Source: DT-110 sp964342305
GTDB lineage: Bacteria > Bacteroidota > Bacteroidia > Chitinophagales > Saprospiraceae
Assembly: GCA_964342305.1 (NCBI GenBank)
Contig: CAYFGK010000005.1
Location: forward strand, 42,427-106,426
Direction of reading: 5' to 3'
DNA length: 64,000 bases
Positions 44,999 to 52,905 of the stretch are shown here, piece by piece. Both the position numbers and the translations under genes were made by a program. Under the pieces are notes generated by a model, which had not been told where the DNA came from, ran no database searches, and worked only from the letters and a program-made list of their open reading frames with translations. Every line of letters begins with the position of its first letter. Within the stretch, counting starts at the first letter, position 1.

Positions 44999-45361
44999 AT
45001 GGAACCATTAGAAATCAAAACGCTCGAAATTATTCAGCAAATTCAGATCCTTTGCCGTCAGGCAGATGAGCAGGTCAATCTTGGTCGCTACGATGGCGAT
45101 CAGGTTCAGGCCAGCAAAGAGATTCGTGAATTGGAAGTCTTGGTGTTAAACTGGGAGGCCAAGAAATATACTCCTGTTCCGGCCACGGAATCAGAGGCCG
45201 ATGCGCTTTCATCTGCATTCCAGAAAAATTCAAAGATCATCGCTGACCACAAGAAAAACCCGGAGTTGTCCCGCTGGGCACAACTTCGTAACCGAGCAAT
45301 TCGTCGAGCTCTTAACCGATATCGCGAACTGCAACGCGCCCGACCAGGTGCAGCTAAATAG
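44999..45361 (+). CDS. Hypothetical phage protein
   Basis: 120 residues, predicted all-helical, with a long amphipathic N-terminal helix ('EIKTLEIIQQIQILCRQADEQ') and an Arg-rich C-terminus ('RNRAIRRALNRYRELQRARPG') that could bind nucleic acid. No family recognised. The start at 44999 follows from the promoter: the upstream in-frame TTG at 44969 would lie inside the -7 box. It is the first gene after promoter P1. Confidence 0.65.
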   Translation: MEPLEIKTLEIIQQIQILCRQADEQVNLGRYDGDQVQASKEIRELEVLVLNWEAKKYTPVPATESEADALSSAFQKNSKIIADHKKNPELSRWAQLRNRAIRRALNRYRELQRARPGAAK

Positions 45362-45390
45362 GCCTTAATTTCTTACAGCGTTCAAAACTG

Positions 45391-45426
45391 ACCGGAGGGG
45401 GTAAAATCCTTCCGGTTTTCTTTTTT
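45391..45426 (+). terminator. Rho-independent terminator
   Basis: ACCGGAGG...CCTTCCGGT stem followed by TTTCTTTTTT. Confidence 0.8.
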
Positions 45427-45439
45427 GGATAATTCGGCA

Positions 45440-45468
45440 TATATTTGAATAGTGCAAATATTTGTACT
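45440..45468 (+). promoter_or_regulatory. Variant phage promoter/operator P2
   Basis: TATATTTG (45440-45447) is followed by a CAAATATTTG palindrome and a TTTGTAC half-site (45461-45467). The order differs from P1 and P3-P5: here the palindrome lies at the expected start of transcription, and I see no well-spaced -33 TTG. Confidence 0.45.
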
Positions 45469-45493
45469 CTTTGAATAATCAAAACAACGTAGC

Positions 45494-47110
45494 ATGGACT
45501 GGCAATACTACACTGCCCGGCACAGGGAGCGAATTGAAACGTTGCTACACCTGGTATTCAACTTGCTGATGATGACTACTGCACTGTGGTTCGGCAAGGT
45601 CGGATATCAGTTCGCAACAAACCAAGGATTCGCTGTCTGGATAACTTACCTCATAGGCTTCTTGTCGGCCTACATCGGAGCAAAGGTCATTGATGGATTT
45701 GGGAAATCGGCGATCATATACGCCACCAATTCTGAAACAGAATCGTGGTACAAGGCTGCTGACAAAAAAGACAACCGGCGAAGGTTCGTTCTGGTGAATA
45801 AGCGCATTGGATTTACCTTACTTTTTGTTTCTGGCATGTTTACGCTCTTCGTGAACTACGAAATTGCTGATTGGCTCACCCCTGCCCCGCCTACCGACAT
45901 CGTGGAAACTCGGATGGAAAAGGTCAATCAGGAAGATGCAGAGCGATCAAGGGAGTTGAAATCAACCCTGGCATCTATCGAACGTCAAATAGCCCAGACG
46001 AAAAAGGAAAAGCACCGCGCTATCCTGACGGCCATCGAATCCGGTTCACCAAGCTACGTGGATCTCTGGAAGTCTGGCAACGGGTGGATTCGCTCGACGA
46101 ACGACCGGCGCAAGTACGGGAAAATGATTGAGTACCGGGAAGGCATTCTGGCTGCCCGTCAGGACTCCATCAATTCGGTAGAAGCTCTGATTGCTAAACG
46201 CAATAAGCTGGAAGGTGTGAAAGCCGATTGGACCGCTTCGTCCGCTATGGCCTACGATACGCTGAAGGTGGCCGCTTTCAACTACCAAAACAAGATTCTC
46301 CAGCGTGCCGACCTTCGGGACCGGATGATCTTCACCACGCTTGCCGTGATGGATGTCTTCTGGATGGTACTCATTTTCTTTTTGGTCCACCTTCTTCGGT
46401 TGGCAGGTTTTGGCATCCGTTCCAACGATTCCCCATACTCCGCGCTGGCTATTGTTGGCCGCGCCGGATTGGAGGTTAAAACTGGTTTGTTGGCGTTGGC
46501 AGATCATGCTATTGACTTTTTTGTTGGCAAGTCTTTTGGAAAGCACGTTGGAAAACCTTCTGTACCGAGGGGTGGGGCCCCAACACCGCCAATAAACTTG
46601 CCCCCGCCACCAGTGCCAACAGACGAGGATGACAACACAGGGCCAAACGCTGACGACGATCCAACGCCAACGCCTACCAAGGATCCAATGCCTGACGACA
46701 CCCCAAGACAACAGGAGGACGACGAATCCGACACCGAATCTTCCGAACGCCAACGGAACCGCAATCCAGATACAAAAGTATTGGACGGCGAGGTAGTCGA
46801 AAGAAAAGATAATGGCGAAATCGTTGTCCGTCACACGGTGAAATTCGCCAACGGAACTGAGCAGACAAAGGAATATAACCTGCGCAAATGCTCCAATCAG
46901 CTATCTAGCTATCGGAGTAAGGAGCGGAAGTACCGGGATGACATTGCCGAACTGAAAGAGCAGATCAGCAAGGCCGATGGCTCCGAACGCAGCCAGCTGG
47001 AGTCTAAGTTAGTCCGCAAAATAAATTCGCTCTCCAACGCACGGGACAAGATGGACTTATGGCAGGGATACATTGACAAAATTCATAAACACCAAATTGC
47101 AGAATCATGA
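45494..47110 (+). CDS. Phage multi-pass membrane protein with coiled coils and disordered Pro/Asp-rich linker
   Basis: This 538-residue protein has TM helices near residues 18-36, 45-65, 100-120 and 285-305 ('FTTLAVMDVFWMVLIFFLVHLL'). A long coiled coil ('SRELKSTLASIERQIAQTKKEK') lies between TM3 and TM4. A low-complexity linker (about residues 350-430, rich in P, T, D and E) follows, with a C-terminal coiled coil ('SKERKYRDDIAELKEQISK'). I do not recognise a family. The layout resembles mobile-element membrane proteins with a large periplasmic coiled coil, but the role is unknown. The stop overlaps the next start (ATGA). Confidence 0.75.
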   Translation: MDWQYYTARHRERIETLLHLVFNLLMMTTALWFGKVGYQFATNQGFAVWITYLIGFLSAYIGAKVIDGFGKSAIIYATNSETESWYKAADKKDNRRRFVLVNKRIGFTLLFVSGMFTLFVNYEIADWLTPAPPTDIVETRMEKVNQEDAERSRELKSTLASIERQIAQTKKEKHRAILTAIESGSPSYVDLWKSGNGWIRSTNDRRKYGKMIEYREGILAARQDSINSVEALIAKRNKLEGVKADWTASSAMAYDTLKVAAFNYQNKILQRADLRDRMIFTTLAVMDVFWMVLIFFLVHLLRLAGFGIRSNDSPYSALAIVGRAGLEVKTGLLALADHAIDFFVGKSFGKHVGKPSVPRGGAPTPPINLPPPPVPTDEDDNTGPNADDDPTPTPTKDPMPDDTPRQQEDDESDTESSERQRNRNPDTKVLDGEVVERKDNGEIVVRHTVKFANGTEQTKEYNLRKCSNQLSSYRSKERKYRDDIAELKEQISKADGSERSQLESKLVRKINSLSNARDKMDLWQGYIDKIHKHQIAES

Positions 47111-47658
47111 GACTAATCAAGATCGCCCCTTTACTGATCGCACTGGGATTCATCCTTATCTACTTTTCCGCGCCTGCCGGACCTGATCCCCGGCCAGGTG
47201 CAGCCTTGAAAATACCGGAAAATCCGGTGGCGCCGGTTCGATGGCAGACGTATGGAGATAATGCTTTTTCAGCTTCACCTACGGAAGCCCACCTTGAGAA
47301 CTTTGCTGAATGGGGGTATAAGGTTGTCGTTCGCCTAAATGGGGATGGCGTGGATGCAGGCCACATGAGTATTGACGAGGAAGCCCGCAAGTGCCGGGAA
47401 TTGGGTCTGCGGTTCTACTACATTAATATCGACGCTGGTTACATGGAGAAAGAGGCTAAGGCTATCGCCCGTCTGCTTGACGCCGGTAGGGTGGTTGTTC
47501 ACTGTAAGCATGGCATGCACCGAGCCCCGGCCGTTTTCGGATACTATCTGAAAAATACAGGCATGCCTACGAAATCGATCATCGAAATACTACGGTGGGA
47601 CCGTCTGGCTCAATCACCCGGGGACTACGAAAAGTATGTGAATCTTTTGATACCTTAG
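47107..47658 (+). CDS. Dual-specificity-type protein phosphatase (CX5R), membrane-anchored
   Basis: This 183-residue protein has an N-terminal TM or signal segment ('KIAPLLIALGFILIYFSAP') and a cysteine-phosphatase domain. The P-loop is 'VVHCKHGMHRAPAVFGYYL', i.e. H-C-x5-R with the nucleophile Cys about residue 133 and Arg about 139. A candidate general acid lies in 'YYINIDAGYM'. The family removes phosphate from Tyr/Ser/Thr or phospholipids. Such an enzyme is uncommon in phages; translational overlap with the membrane coiled-coil gene suggests they work together, perhaps at the envelope. Confidence 0.8.
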   Translation: MRLIKIAPLLIALGFILIYFSAPAGPDPRPGAALKIPENPVAPVRWQTYGDNAFSASPTEAHLENFAEWGYKVVVRLNGDGVDAGHMSIDEEARKCRELGLRFYYINIDAGYMEKEAKAIARLLDAGRVVVHCKHGMHRAPAVFGYYLKNTGMPTKSIIEILRWDRLAQSPGDYEKYVNLLIP

Positions 47659-47693
47659 CAAAGAACATTTTTTTCACCGAGTAACATTGCTTG

Positions 47694-47721
47694 CCCGACC
47701 CCTGAAAAGGTCGGGTTTTTT
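47694..47721 (+). terminator. Rho-independent terminator
   Basis: CCCGACC-CCTGAAAA-GGTCGGG followed by six Ts. Confidence 0.9.
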
Positions 47722-47743
47722 CATTTCTGAATTATTCTTTTCA

Positions 47744-47783
47744 TACAATTATTTGTATTATCTAATCATTCGATGTATATTTG
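47744..47783 (+). promoter_or_regulatory. Phage promoter P3 with palindromic operator
   Basis: TACAA-TTAT-TTGTA (47744-47757) contains the -33 TTG (47753-47755). TATATTTG (47776-47783) follows after 20 nt. The leader TGTGTCGAAACAAACAATC matches that of P1, and the ATG is at 47817. Confidence 0.87.
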
Positions 47784-47816
47784 ATGTGTCGAAACAAACA
47801 ATCAATTCACGGAATC

Positions 47817-48008
47817 ATGGACGAAATCCAAGAACGAAAAAAGGCTTTTGAAATCGCCCTTGCGGTGTTTCTGATGACCAAAACGGTCACGGTAGATTGT
47901 CCGCATGAAAGCGATTATGAACCGGAGGCGCAAGCTATTCCGGGACCAGCAATTCAATTACAAGACACAAACGTAAATCACGATAACCATGGAAACGACA
48001 AACAGTAA
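47817..48008 (+). CDS. Hypothetical phage protein, first gene of the recombination operon
   Basis: 63 residues; an amphipathic helix ('ERKKAFEIALAVFLMTKTV') followed by a polar Asp/His/Asn-rich tail. No family. The start is set by promoter P3 (an upstream in-frame ATG at 47781 would lie within a few bases of the -7 box). It overlaps the ERF gene. Confidence 0.55.
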   Translation: MDEIQERKKAFEIALAVFLMTKTVTVDCPHESDYEPEAQAIPGPAIQLQDTNVNHDNHGNDKQ

Positions 48009-48699
48009 GGCCAAGGTGTTGGCTGCCTTTACCCAGGCACAACGGGAATTTCCCGTAGTAGAAATGAGCAAGACGGTATCAACCGGCAAGTTCAGTTACA
48101 AATACGCCCCGCTTTCGGGGATCATGGCAGCGATCACCCCGGTCCTGTCAAAGCACGGTCTTTCGGTACTCACCCCGATGACTGGCAATTTCGACATTTC
48201 GGTGATCATCGCGCACGAGTCAGGCGAACACCTGGAATTTCAATCCGCCCTCCCGGACACCGTAAAGTCTGCCATCAAAGATGCAAAGGCCGGTGGTGCC
48301 GCCATCACCTATTTCCGCCGGTATTTCCTTTGTGCGGCCCTTGGCATCGTCTCGGACGAGGATACCGACGCGGTGGTGGTCGATGGCGATGAACGGCAAA
48401 TACTGGACGCTTACAAGCAGCTGACCCCGGAGGAACAGCGCAAGGAGGCGAAGCGTCTGGCGAATCTGAAAAAGGCCAACAAGTACACGCGTACGAAAGT
48501 GCGCTCACAGATGGCTTCATTCCAGAAGAAGTTCGATCAAGGATTAGAGCCTATCGAAATCTACGCCCAAATGAAAGACTTTGGAATGGCGGTGGATGAG
48601 GAAACGATGAAAGCCCTCCAAGAACTATTCAACGAATACCTGCAAGCGAAGAAGGAACATGAGGAAAAAGGAGATCAGCCTAAGGCCGCCAAAGGGTAG
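47989..48699 (+). CDS. ERF-family single-strand annealing recombinase
   Basis: This 236-residue protein is an essential recombination function (ERF) family member, which anneals complementary single strands in phage recombination. The core is visible as 'KFSYKYAPLSGIMAAITPVL', 'HGLSVLTPMTG' and 'DAKAGGAAITYFRRYFLCAALGIVSDEDTD', the classic ERF closing motif. A Lys/Glu-rich helical tail follows. A PD-(D/E)XK nuclease is encoded just downstream, making a likely annealase-exonuclease pair. Confidence 0.9.
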   Translation: METTNSKAKVLAAFTQAQREFPVVEMSKTVSTGKFSYKYAPLSGIMAAITPVLSKHGLSVLTPMTGNFDISVIIAHESGEHLEFQSALPDTVKSAIKDAKAGGAAITYFRRYFLCAALGIVSDEDTDAVVVDGDERQILDAYKQLTPEEQRKEAKRLANLKKANKYTRTKVRSQMASFQKKFDQGLEPIEIYAQMKDFGMAVDEETMKALQELFNEYLQAKKEHEEKGDQPKAAKG

Positions 48700-48889
48700 C
48701 ACGGCAGCATTGATTGAAAAACTTAACCAGATCGACCTGGAAGAATTGAAGTGGGAAGTCTATACGCAGCCCGCCGTTGATCGGTCCTTCCGGGATCGGT
48801 TTGGTTTTGAAATCGAAGAAAATGGCAAAATACAACATCCCCGGAACCGGGTTCATGAGCTACTCAAAATGGAAGTTGTGGAAAGATGA
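48659..48889 (+). CDS. Possible small phage protein overlapping its neighbours
   Basis: 76 residues ('STAALIEKLNQIDLEELKWE' then 'RSFRDRFGFEIEENGKIQHP'). It overlaps the ERF gene by 41 bp and the nuclease gene by 68 bp. Its amino-acid composition looks protein-like between the two, and otherwise about 120 bp would be empty in a gap-free operon. No family; uncertain. Confidence 0.4.
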   Translation: MRKKEISLRPPKGSTAALIEKLNQIDLEELKWEVYTQPAVDRSFRDRFGFEIEENGKIQHPRNRVHELLKMEVVER

Positions 48890-49700
48890 TCCGCAGGCTT
48901 TTGTGCGTCGGTATTTCTGGGATACCAAATACTACGAATCGGAATTCTTGGACCTTGGGAAAATATTCTCGAAAGCTCTGGACGAAAAGGATGAGTGGGC
49001 CCTGTCTATGATACCAGAGCCTGTTTTGCTTGATGTGATCCAGTTGGATGAACCTGAATACCGATTCGAAACCTACCTCGGAGACGTTCCAGTTCGCGGA
49101 TTCATGGATACCGCCCGTACCGATCTTTCCCGATTCGGTGAATACAAGACCGGATTAGAGCCATACCCTGTGGAGCGAATCAAGAAGTATGGCCAGCTGG
49201 ACTTCTATTCAGCGGCTGCCTATGTAACCACAGGGAGCATTCCTGATTGCTTCCTTCAATGGTTTGAAACGACCTACGACAAAAAGGTAGAATCTGATTT
49301 GGATTTAGGCGACTTAGAATTGGAACCGCCAAAATGGACCGGCAAGAATGTTCGGTTCACCGGAAAATCAGAATTGGTGGAGTACAAAACGACACCCGCC
49401 CGGATTGATAAACTGATCAAGGATCTACAGAATGTTACCGAGGAAATCACTGACGCTTACAACGAGTACCTGAAGCAGTCTGACAATATGTTCGACCCGA
49501 CCTTGGTGGAGGAAATGAAGGACATCGAGCGACGACTGGGGTACCACAACGCAGCGGTCAAGGACTTGCGCGACCGTAAACGCGCACAACAAAGAATCAT
49601 CCTTTCCGAAATGGAACTAAACGGGTTGAAGGTGTACACTGATGATGAGGTGTCTATCACCCGGACGGAGAAGGGGAATTTTTCAATGACAAAGCGGTAA
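48822..49700 (+). CDS. PD-(D/E)XK phage exonuclease (RecB/YqaJ-like)
   Basis: This protein of about 292 residues shows a nuclease core: 'LDLGKIFSKALDE' (the early acidic/His-containing helix position), 'PVRGFMDTARTD' with Asp, 'FGEYKTG' (E-x-K), and 'YGQLDFYSAAAY' (QxxxY). The second half is helical ('KLIKDLQNVTEEITDAYNEY') with a coiled coil. This is the motif order of phage exonucleases that act with an annealase, here the ERF protein upstream. The ATG at 48822 ('MAKYNIPGTGFMSYS') is chosen over 48777. Confidence 0.75.
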   Translation: MAKYNIPGTGFMSYSKWKLWKDDPQAFVRRYFWDTKYYESEFLDLGKIFSKALDEKDEWALSMIPEPVLLDVIQLDEPEYRFETYLGDVPVRGFMDTARTDLSRFGEYKTGLEPYPVERIKKYGQLDFYSAAAYVTTGSIPDCFLQWFETTYDKKVESDLDLGDLELEPPKWTGKNVRFTGKSELVEYKTTPARIDKLIKDLQNVTEEITDAYNEYLKQSDNMFDPTLVEEMKDIERRLGYHNAAVKDLRDRKRAQQRIILSEMELNGLKVYTDDEVSITRTEKGNFSMTKR

Positions 49701-49702
49701 TA

Positions 49703-50131
49703 ATGGATGATCAAATGCAAAAAATAGCCAACAAGCATAAAAGATTCAATGAGTTCTACAATGAGAACCGAATCATAATTGCTGGCACCAGGACTTTTTC
49801 AGATTACGAAAAGGCCAAATTACATCTGGATCAACTTATCGGTCATGTAGAAAAAGCTGTGATCTTTTCAGGCATGGCAAAAGGGGCCGACCAGATGGGT
49901 GAACGGTATGCAAAGGAAAGGGGATTTCCAATTCTAACATTTATCCCCGATTGGGATGAATATGGCAAGAAAGCTGGGCCAATAAGGAATCAGAGAATGG
50001 TGGAAAAAGCATCCTACTTGATTGCCTTTTGGGATGGGAAAAGCAAAGGAACAAAGCATTGTATCAACGCTGCATTCAAAAAGGGAATCCCTGTTTCAAT
50101 CATCAACACAACTAAAAATCCATGGATATGA
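49703..50131 (+). CDS. SLOG-superfamily DUF2493 (YspA-like) protein
   Basis: This 142-residue protein has a Rossmann-like nucleotide-binding domain: 'RIIIAGTRTFSDYEKAKLHLD', then 'VIFSGMAKGADQMGERYAKERG', then 'GPIRNQRMVEKASYLIAFWDG' and 'GTKHCINAAFKKGIPVSII'. All DUF2493/SLOG hallmarks (GxR, SGxAxGAD, RNxxM, TxxxI) are present. In phages the family is widespread; a role as nucleotide or NAD-derivative sensor or carrier is proposed, not proven. It overlaps the following gene by 10 bp. Confidence 0.9.
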   Translation: MDDQMQKIANKHKRFNEFYNENRIIIAGTRTFSDYEKAKLHLDQLIGHVEKAVIFSGMAKGADQMGERYAKERGFPILTFIPDWDEYGKKAGPIRNQRMVEKASYLIAFWDGKSKGTKHCINAAFKKGIPVSIINTTKNPWI

Positions 50132-51042
50132 CTAACGAGCAGATTTTCAAATTAGCACCGATCGGATCAGAGTTGCCCGTTTTAGGGAAAGTGCTGATGT
50201 ATGACGAAACAAGTAAATCTCAACCAGTTAGGGTTCAATCCCCAGGGACTAATTGGAATCTATGGCCATCCCGAGACTCAATTATTGAAGCGATTCAAAT
50301 CAAAGGTCTTCAAGATGTTTTAAGTCGTAACAGTGAAGGGTTACTGTCTTTTCCACTAACCATCGAGAAACTATTGGAAGCCGCACCGATTGGTACGGAG
50401 CTGTATGGATTGGGTAAGGTATTAGAACATGATAGTAAAGACGTGTCGAAACCATTAAGTGTTAGAAATAGGGATGATTTTATTGCTTGGCCTAATCTTA
50501 TGGACATCATCAACGCGATATTCCTGACCAAATACCCTCAATTCCGACCAGATCAGAGTGAGTGCAGCAAGGATCCAAAGGACGCTACAACCGTCCCAAT
50601 GGAGTCGCCATCACCGGAATTCACCACTGCGGACGGATTTGTGGTTCTTCCTGGCGAAGAGGTTTGGGATGAAGAAAGAAAAGCGTTTGGTAGCCTTATT
50701 TATTATCAAGGATATGGCGATTGGGCAGTAAGCGTCTCGGGTTGTATTATGGAATTTATAACCAAACCACATAGCAAGAGGATCTACAAGCATAAACCCG
50801 CCCAAACCAAAACTATCAAAGTTCCGGCAGAAGGGCTTACCACCGAATGGTTTATTGAAAAATTCCCTATCGGCCTGGATTTGGGGGAAGATTACGGCAA
50901 AGTGATTCAGCACCATCCTAATGATATTGACGAACCCATTGAAACAGTAGATGACTACTTAAACCCATTTCAACTTATCAACTTCTACATCACCAAACCG
51001 GAACTTTTCACCCCTAAAAGTATGGCTGAAGATGAAGAATAA
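50122..51042 (+). CDS. Phage protein with three internal repeats (PIGxEL...GKV...PLxV)
   Basis: 306 residues. Two closely spaced units at the N-terminus ('LAPIGSELPVLGKVLMYDE...QPVRV...LWPSRDSIIEAI' and 'AAPIGTELYGLGKVLEHDS...KPLSV...AWPNLMDIINAI') and one at the C-terminus ('KFPIGLDLGEDYGKVIQHHP...EPIETV...LINFYITKPELF') are copies of one unit of about 60 residues. Between them is a small beta-rich region ('FVVLPGEEVWDEERKAFGSL'). No family recognised. The last unit's ending recurs as a 15-codon orphan at 51992-52039. Confidence 0.65.
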   Translation: MDMTNEQIFKLAPIGSELPVLGKVLMYDETSKSQPVRVQSPGTNWNLWPSRDSIIEAIQIKGLQDVLSRNSEGLLSFPLTIEKLLEAAPIGTELYGLGKVLEHDSKDVSKPLSVRNRDDFIAWPNLMDIINAIFLTKYPQFRPDQSECSKDPKDATTVPMESPSPEFTTADGFVVLPGEEVWDEERKAFGSLIYYQGYGDWAVSVSGCIMEFITKPHSKRIYKHKPAQTKTIKVPAEGLTTEWFIEKFPIGLDLGEDYGKVIQHHPNDIDEPIETVDDYLNPFQLINFYITKPELFTPKSMAEDEE

Positions 51043-51733
51043 CAAGCAATTTGAAAAAGACCTGGAAAAGCGATTACGTCAAGGGATATACCTTAATACA
51101 AATGAGTTGCCAGCCCATGGGATATTCAAACTTGGGGCCAGATGGGCGCGTCAATGGTGGAAGTCCAAAGCAGAGGTAATTCGAAGTGTGATCGTGCAGG
51201 CCCAGGCTGGACTAGAATGGTATAGAGAGTCTAATCCAGAGCATGTCAATTCATCAGATGGCGAAATGGATGAAAAGATTGAACGTGCGCTTGAAATGCT
51301 ATCTGACCAAAAGGACTTGGACCCAGAGATTGCCCAAGCAGTTCAGGACAACTTTTGGGATATGCTTGATGATAAACCTGAGTCAGAGCTACCACCCTCG
51401 GGGAAGCTGCTAAAGCGAATTAAATCAGCATTTGACGCTCACGATGAGGCAGTGCAAAATATGTCAAACAAAGAACTGTGGTACACCTTTTTTGAAGATC
51501 CAAGTGATATAGAAAAACAGGATTTTTCATTTCAAGAATTGAAGCGAAGGTTTTTAAGTGGCCCAACAAAAAACGAAGAAGTAATGAGCAAGCTATATAG
51601 AGATATACGAATCGGAAAGATCGCAGCGGCTTATCAGGCTGTAATTGATGCTATTGCAGATAGGGACATGACTGGCGAAATAGAAGATGCATTTAATAAA
51701 TATGTTGATTTAATTGAATCCGAAGAAGAATGA
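51032..51733 (+). CDS. Hypothetical phage protein
   Basis: 233 residues, acidic and strongly helical ('ARQWWKSKAEVIRSVIVQAQ', 'DEKIERALEMLSDQKDLDPEIAQA'). No family. It overlaps the previous gene by 11 bp and the next by ATGA, in an AT-richer stretch (50.1-52 kb) than its neighbours, suggesting a separately acquired cassette. Confidence 0.55.
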   Translation: MKNNKQFEKDLEKRLRQGIYLNTNELPAHGIFKLGARWARQWWKSKAEVIRSVIVQAQAGLEWYRESNPEHVNSSDGEMDEKIERALEMLSDQKDLDPEIAQAVQDNFWDMLDDKPESELPPSGKLLKRIKSAFDAHDEAVQNMSNKELWYTFFEDPSDIEKQDFSFQELKRRFLSGPTKNEEVMSKLYRDIRIGKIAAAYQAVIDAIADRDMTGEIEDAFNKYVDLIESEEE

Positions 51734-51978
51734 AGAAGATTAAAAGCTGGTGTAGATACTGGCACTTTAATATAGCTGGAGTTCTAAGCGACAATGATGG
51801 GCATCGAAATTACCTAGATGTTGTTGGTCTCCTTGATGAATGGAACAACACAAGAACCTGGGGTGACGACGGAATGGCTGATCTTGACTCTTCTTGGAAG
51901 GTAGTGCTGTCCAATCTTAACAATTGCACCGAGGATCAGTTAAAAGAGCTGGATCCAAAGTGCACAAGTGCTAAGTAA
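51730..51978 (+). CDS. Hypothetical phage protein
   Basis: 82 residues with several Trp/Asp pairs ('SWCRYWHFNIAGVLSDNDGH', 'WGDDGMADLDSSWKVVLS'). No family recognised. ATGA overlap with the upstream gene. Confidence 0.5.
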   Translation: MKKIKSWCRYWHFNIAGVLSDNDGHRNYLDVVGLLDEWNNTRTWGDDGMADLDSSWKVVLSNLNNCTEDQLKELDPKCTSAK

Positions 51979-51991
51979 AGGGTCTAAAAAG

Positions 51992-52039
51992 ATGATTACC
52001 AAACCAGAGCTTTTCACCGCTAAAACCGGAATCGAATGA
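51992..52039 (+). pseudogene. Orphan C-terminal fragment of the PIGxEL repeat protein
   Basis: The 15 codons 'MITKPELFTAKTGIE' match the end of the 306-residue protein ('ITKPELFTPKSMAEDEE'). No upstream part is present. It looks like the remnant of a duplicated paralogue deleted or replaced by the intervening genes. Confidence 0.55.
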
Positions 52040-52389
52040 GTAAAATAACCGACCGAGAACGCAAGTATTTCACTAAGTATTTGGAGGAAGGATTTGGGAG
52101 CGAAGGCAACTTTCATAAAATGGCTCACATGGTAACCAAAGCATGGGAGTCGTTGCGAGAGCTCAGCCCGAAGATCAATAATCTTTCATTAAAAAATCAG
52201 TACGAAGTGGCTGTGGCTACATCGGTAGTAGCAATCGAAACAAAGCGGCACCACATAGAGGAAAATAAACCTCTAACCAAGCCCGACCCAGATAAGACTT
52301 TCATCCACTCAATCGACTGGGGTTACAAGCCTCCGAAAATTGTGGATGTAGAATACCTCGTACCTGCAAAAATCGAGACCAATGATTAA
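52036..52389 (+). CDS. Hypothetical phage protein
   Basis: 117 residues; helical N-terminal two thirds ('RKYFTKYLEEGFGSEGNFHK') and a Pro/Lys-rich end. No family. The end overlaps the start of the zinc-ribbon gene. Confidence 0.5.
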   Translation: MSKITDRERKYFTKYLEEGFGSEGNFHKMAHMVTKAWESLRELSPKINNLSLKNQYEVAVATSVVAIETKRHHIEENKPLTKPDPDKTFIHSIDWGYKPPKIVDVEYLVPAKIETND

Positions 52390-52603
52390 AGCCTGCATCA
52401 ACCCATACTGTGAGGAAGTGGCTCACAACATCGAGAAGAAGGAAACCCGGTGCAGGAACTGCGATATGGTCATGGTGGAGATTGATTAGAAAACCTACCG
52501 CAAGAAGTTTGCTCTATTCCCGCATCAAATTGATTACAAAACAGGCGAGAGGGTTACCCCGGCTCAGGTGGGGTTCTCCGTGCAAATGAAAATGGACTTA
52601 TGA
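52382..52603 (+). pseudogene. Zinc-ribbon phage protein interrupted by an in-frame TAG
   Basis: The frame encodes 'MIKACINPYCEEVAHNIEKK' and 'ETRCRNCDMVMVEID' (CxxxxC and CxxC, a zinc ribbon), then TAG at 52487-52489. It then continues without another stop for 37 codons ('KTYRKKFALFPHQIDYKTGE', 'RVTPAQVGFSVQMKMDL') to a TGA that overlaps the next ATG as in intact neighbours. So the full gene is 73 codons plus stop, with one nonsense codon at position 36. It is either a recent mutation, a sequencing error or programmed readthrough; the 35-residue zinc ribbon alone could also be made. Confidence 0.65.
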
Positions 52604-52905
52604 AAACCCGAAGCAATCAAACGTACATCCTGGTATCTCCCGAACATAATTGGAAGTTTTGGAAGCGCGGCCGATGGGGATATACTTATGAATTCGAGAA
52701 CGCGGAAGTATTCACTCAGGCCGAAATTGACCGTGAGGAATACACGATCATGACGTTGGCCAATGCGATCCCATTATCGAACACTCCACCCAATGATATA
52801 GCGATCCCGGTGGGCACTGTGGTTTATTCCATGGTATTGAAGTTCGTCCGGGAGAAGGCCCTGAAATTGATTTCAGAACTCAAACCCCAAAGTAATGCCA
52901 GGTAA
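52600..52905 (+). CDS. Hypothetical phage protein
   Basis: 101 residues ('YILVSPEHNWKFWKRGRWGY' at the N-terminus, then a predicted helix near the end). No family. The start ATG overlaps the stop of the interrupted zinc-ribbon frame. Confidence 0.5.
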   Translation: MKTRSNQTYILVSPEHNWKFWKRGRWGYTYEFENAEVFTQAEIDREEYTIMTLANAIPLSNTPPNDIAIPVGTVVYSMVLKFVREKALKLISELKPQSNAR

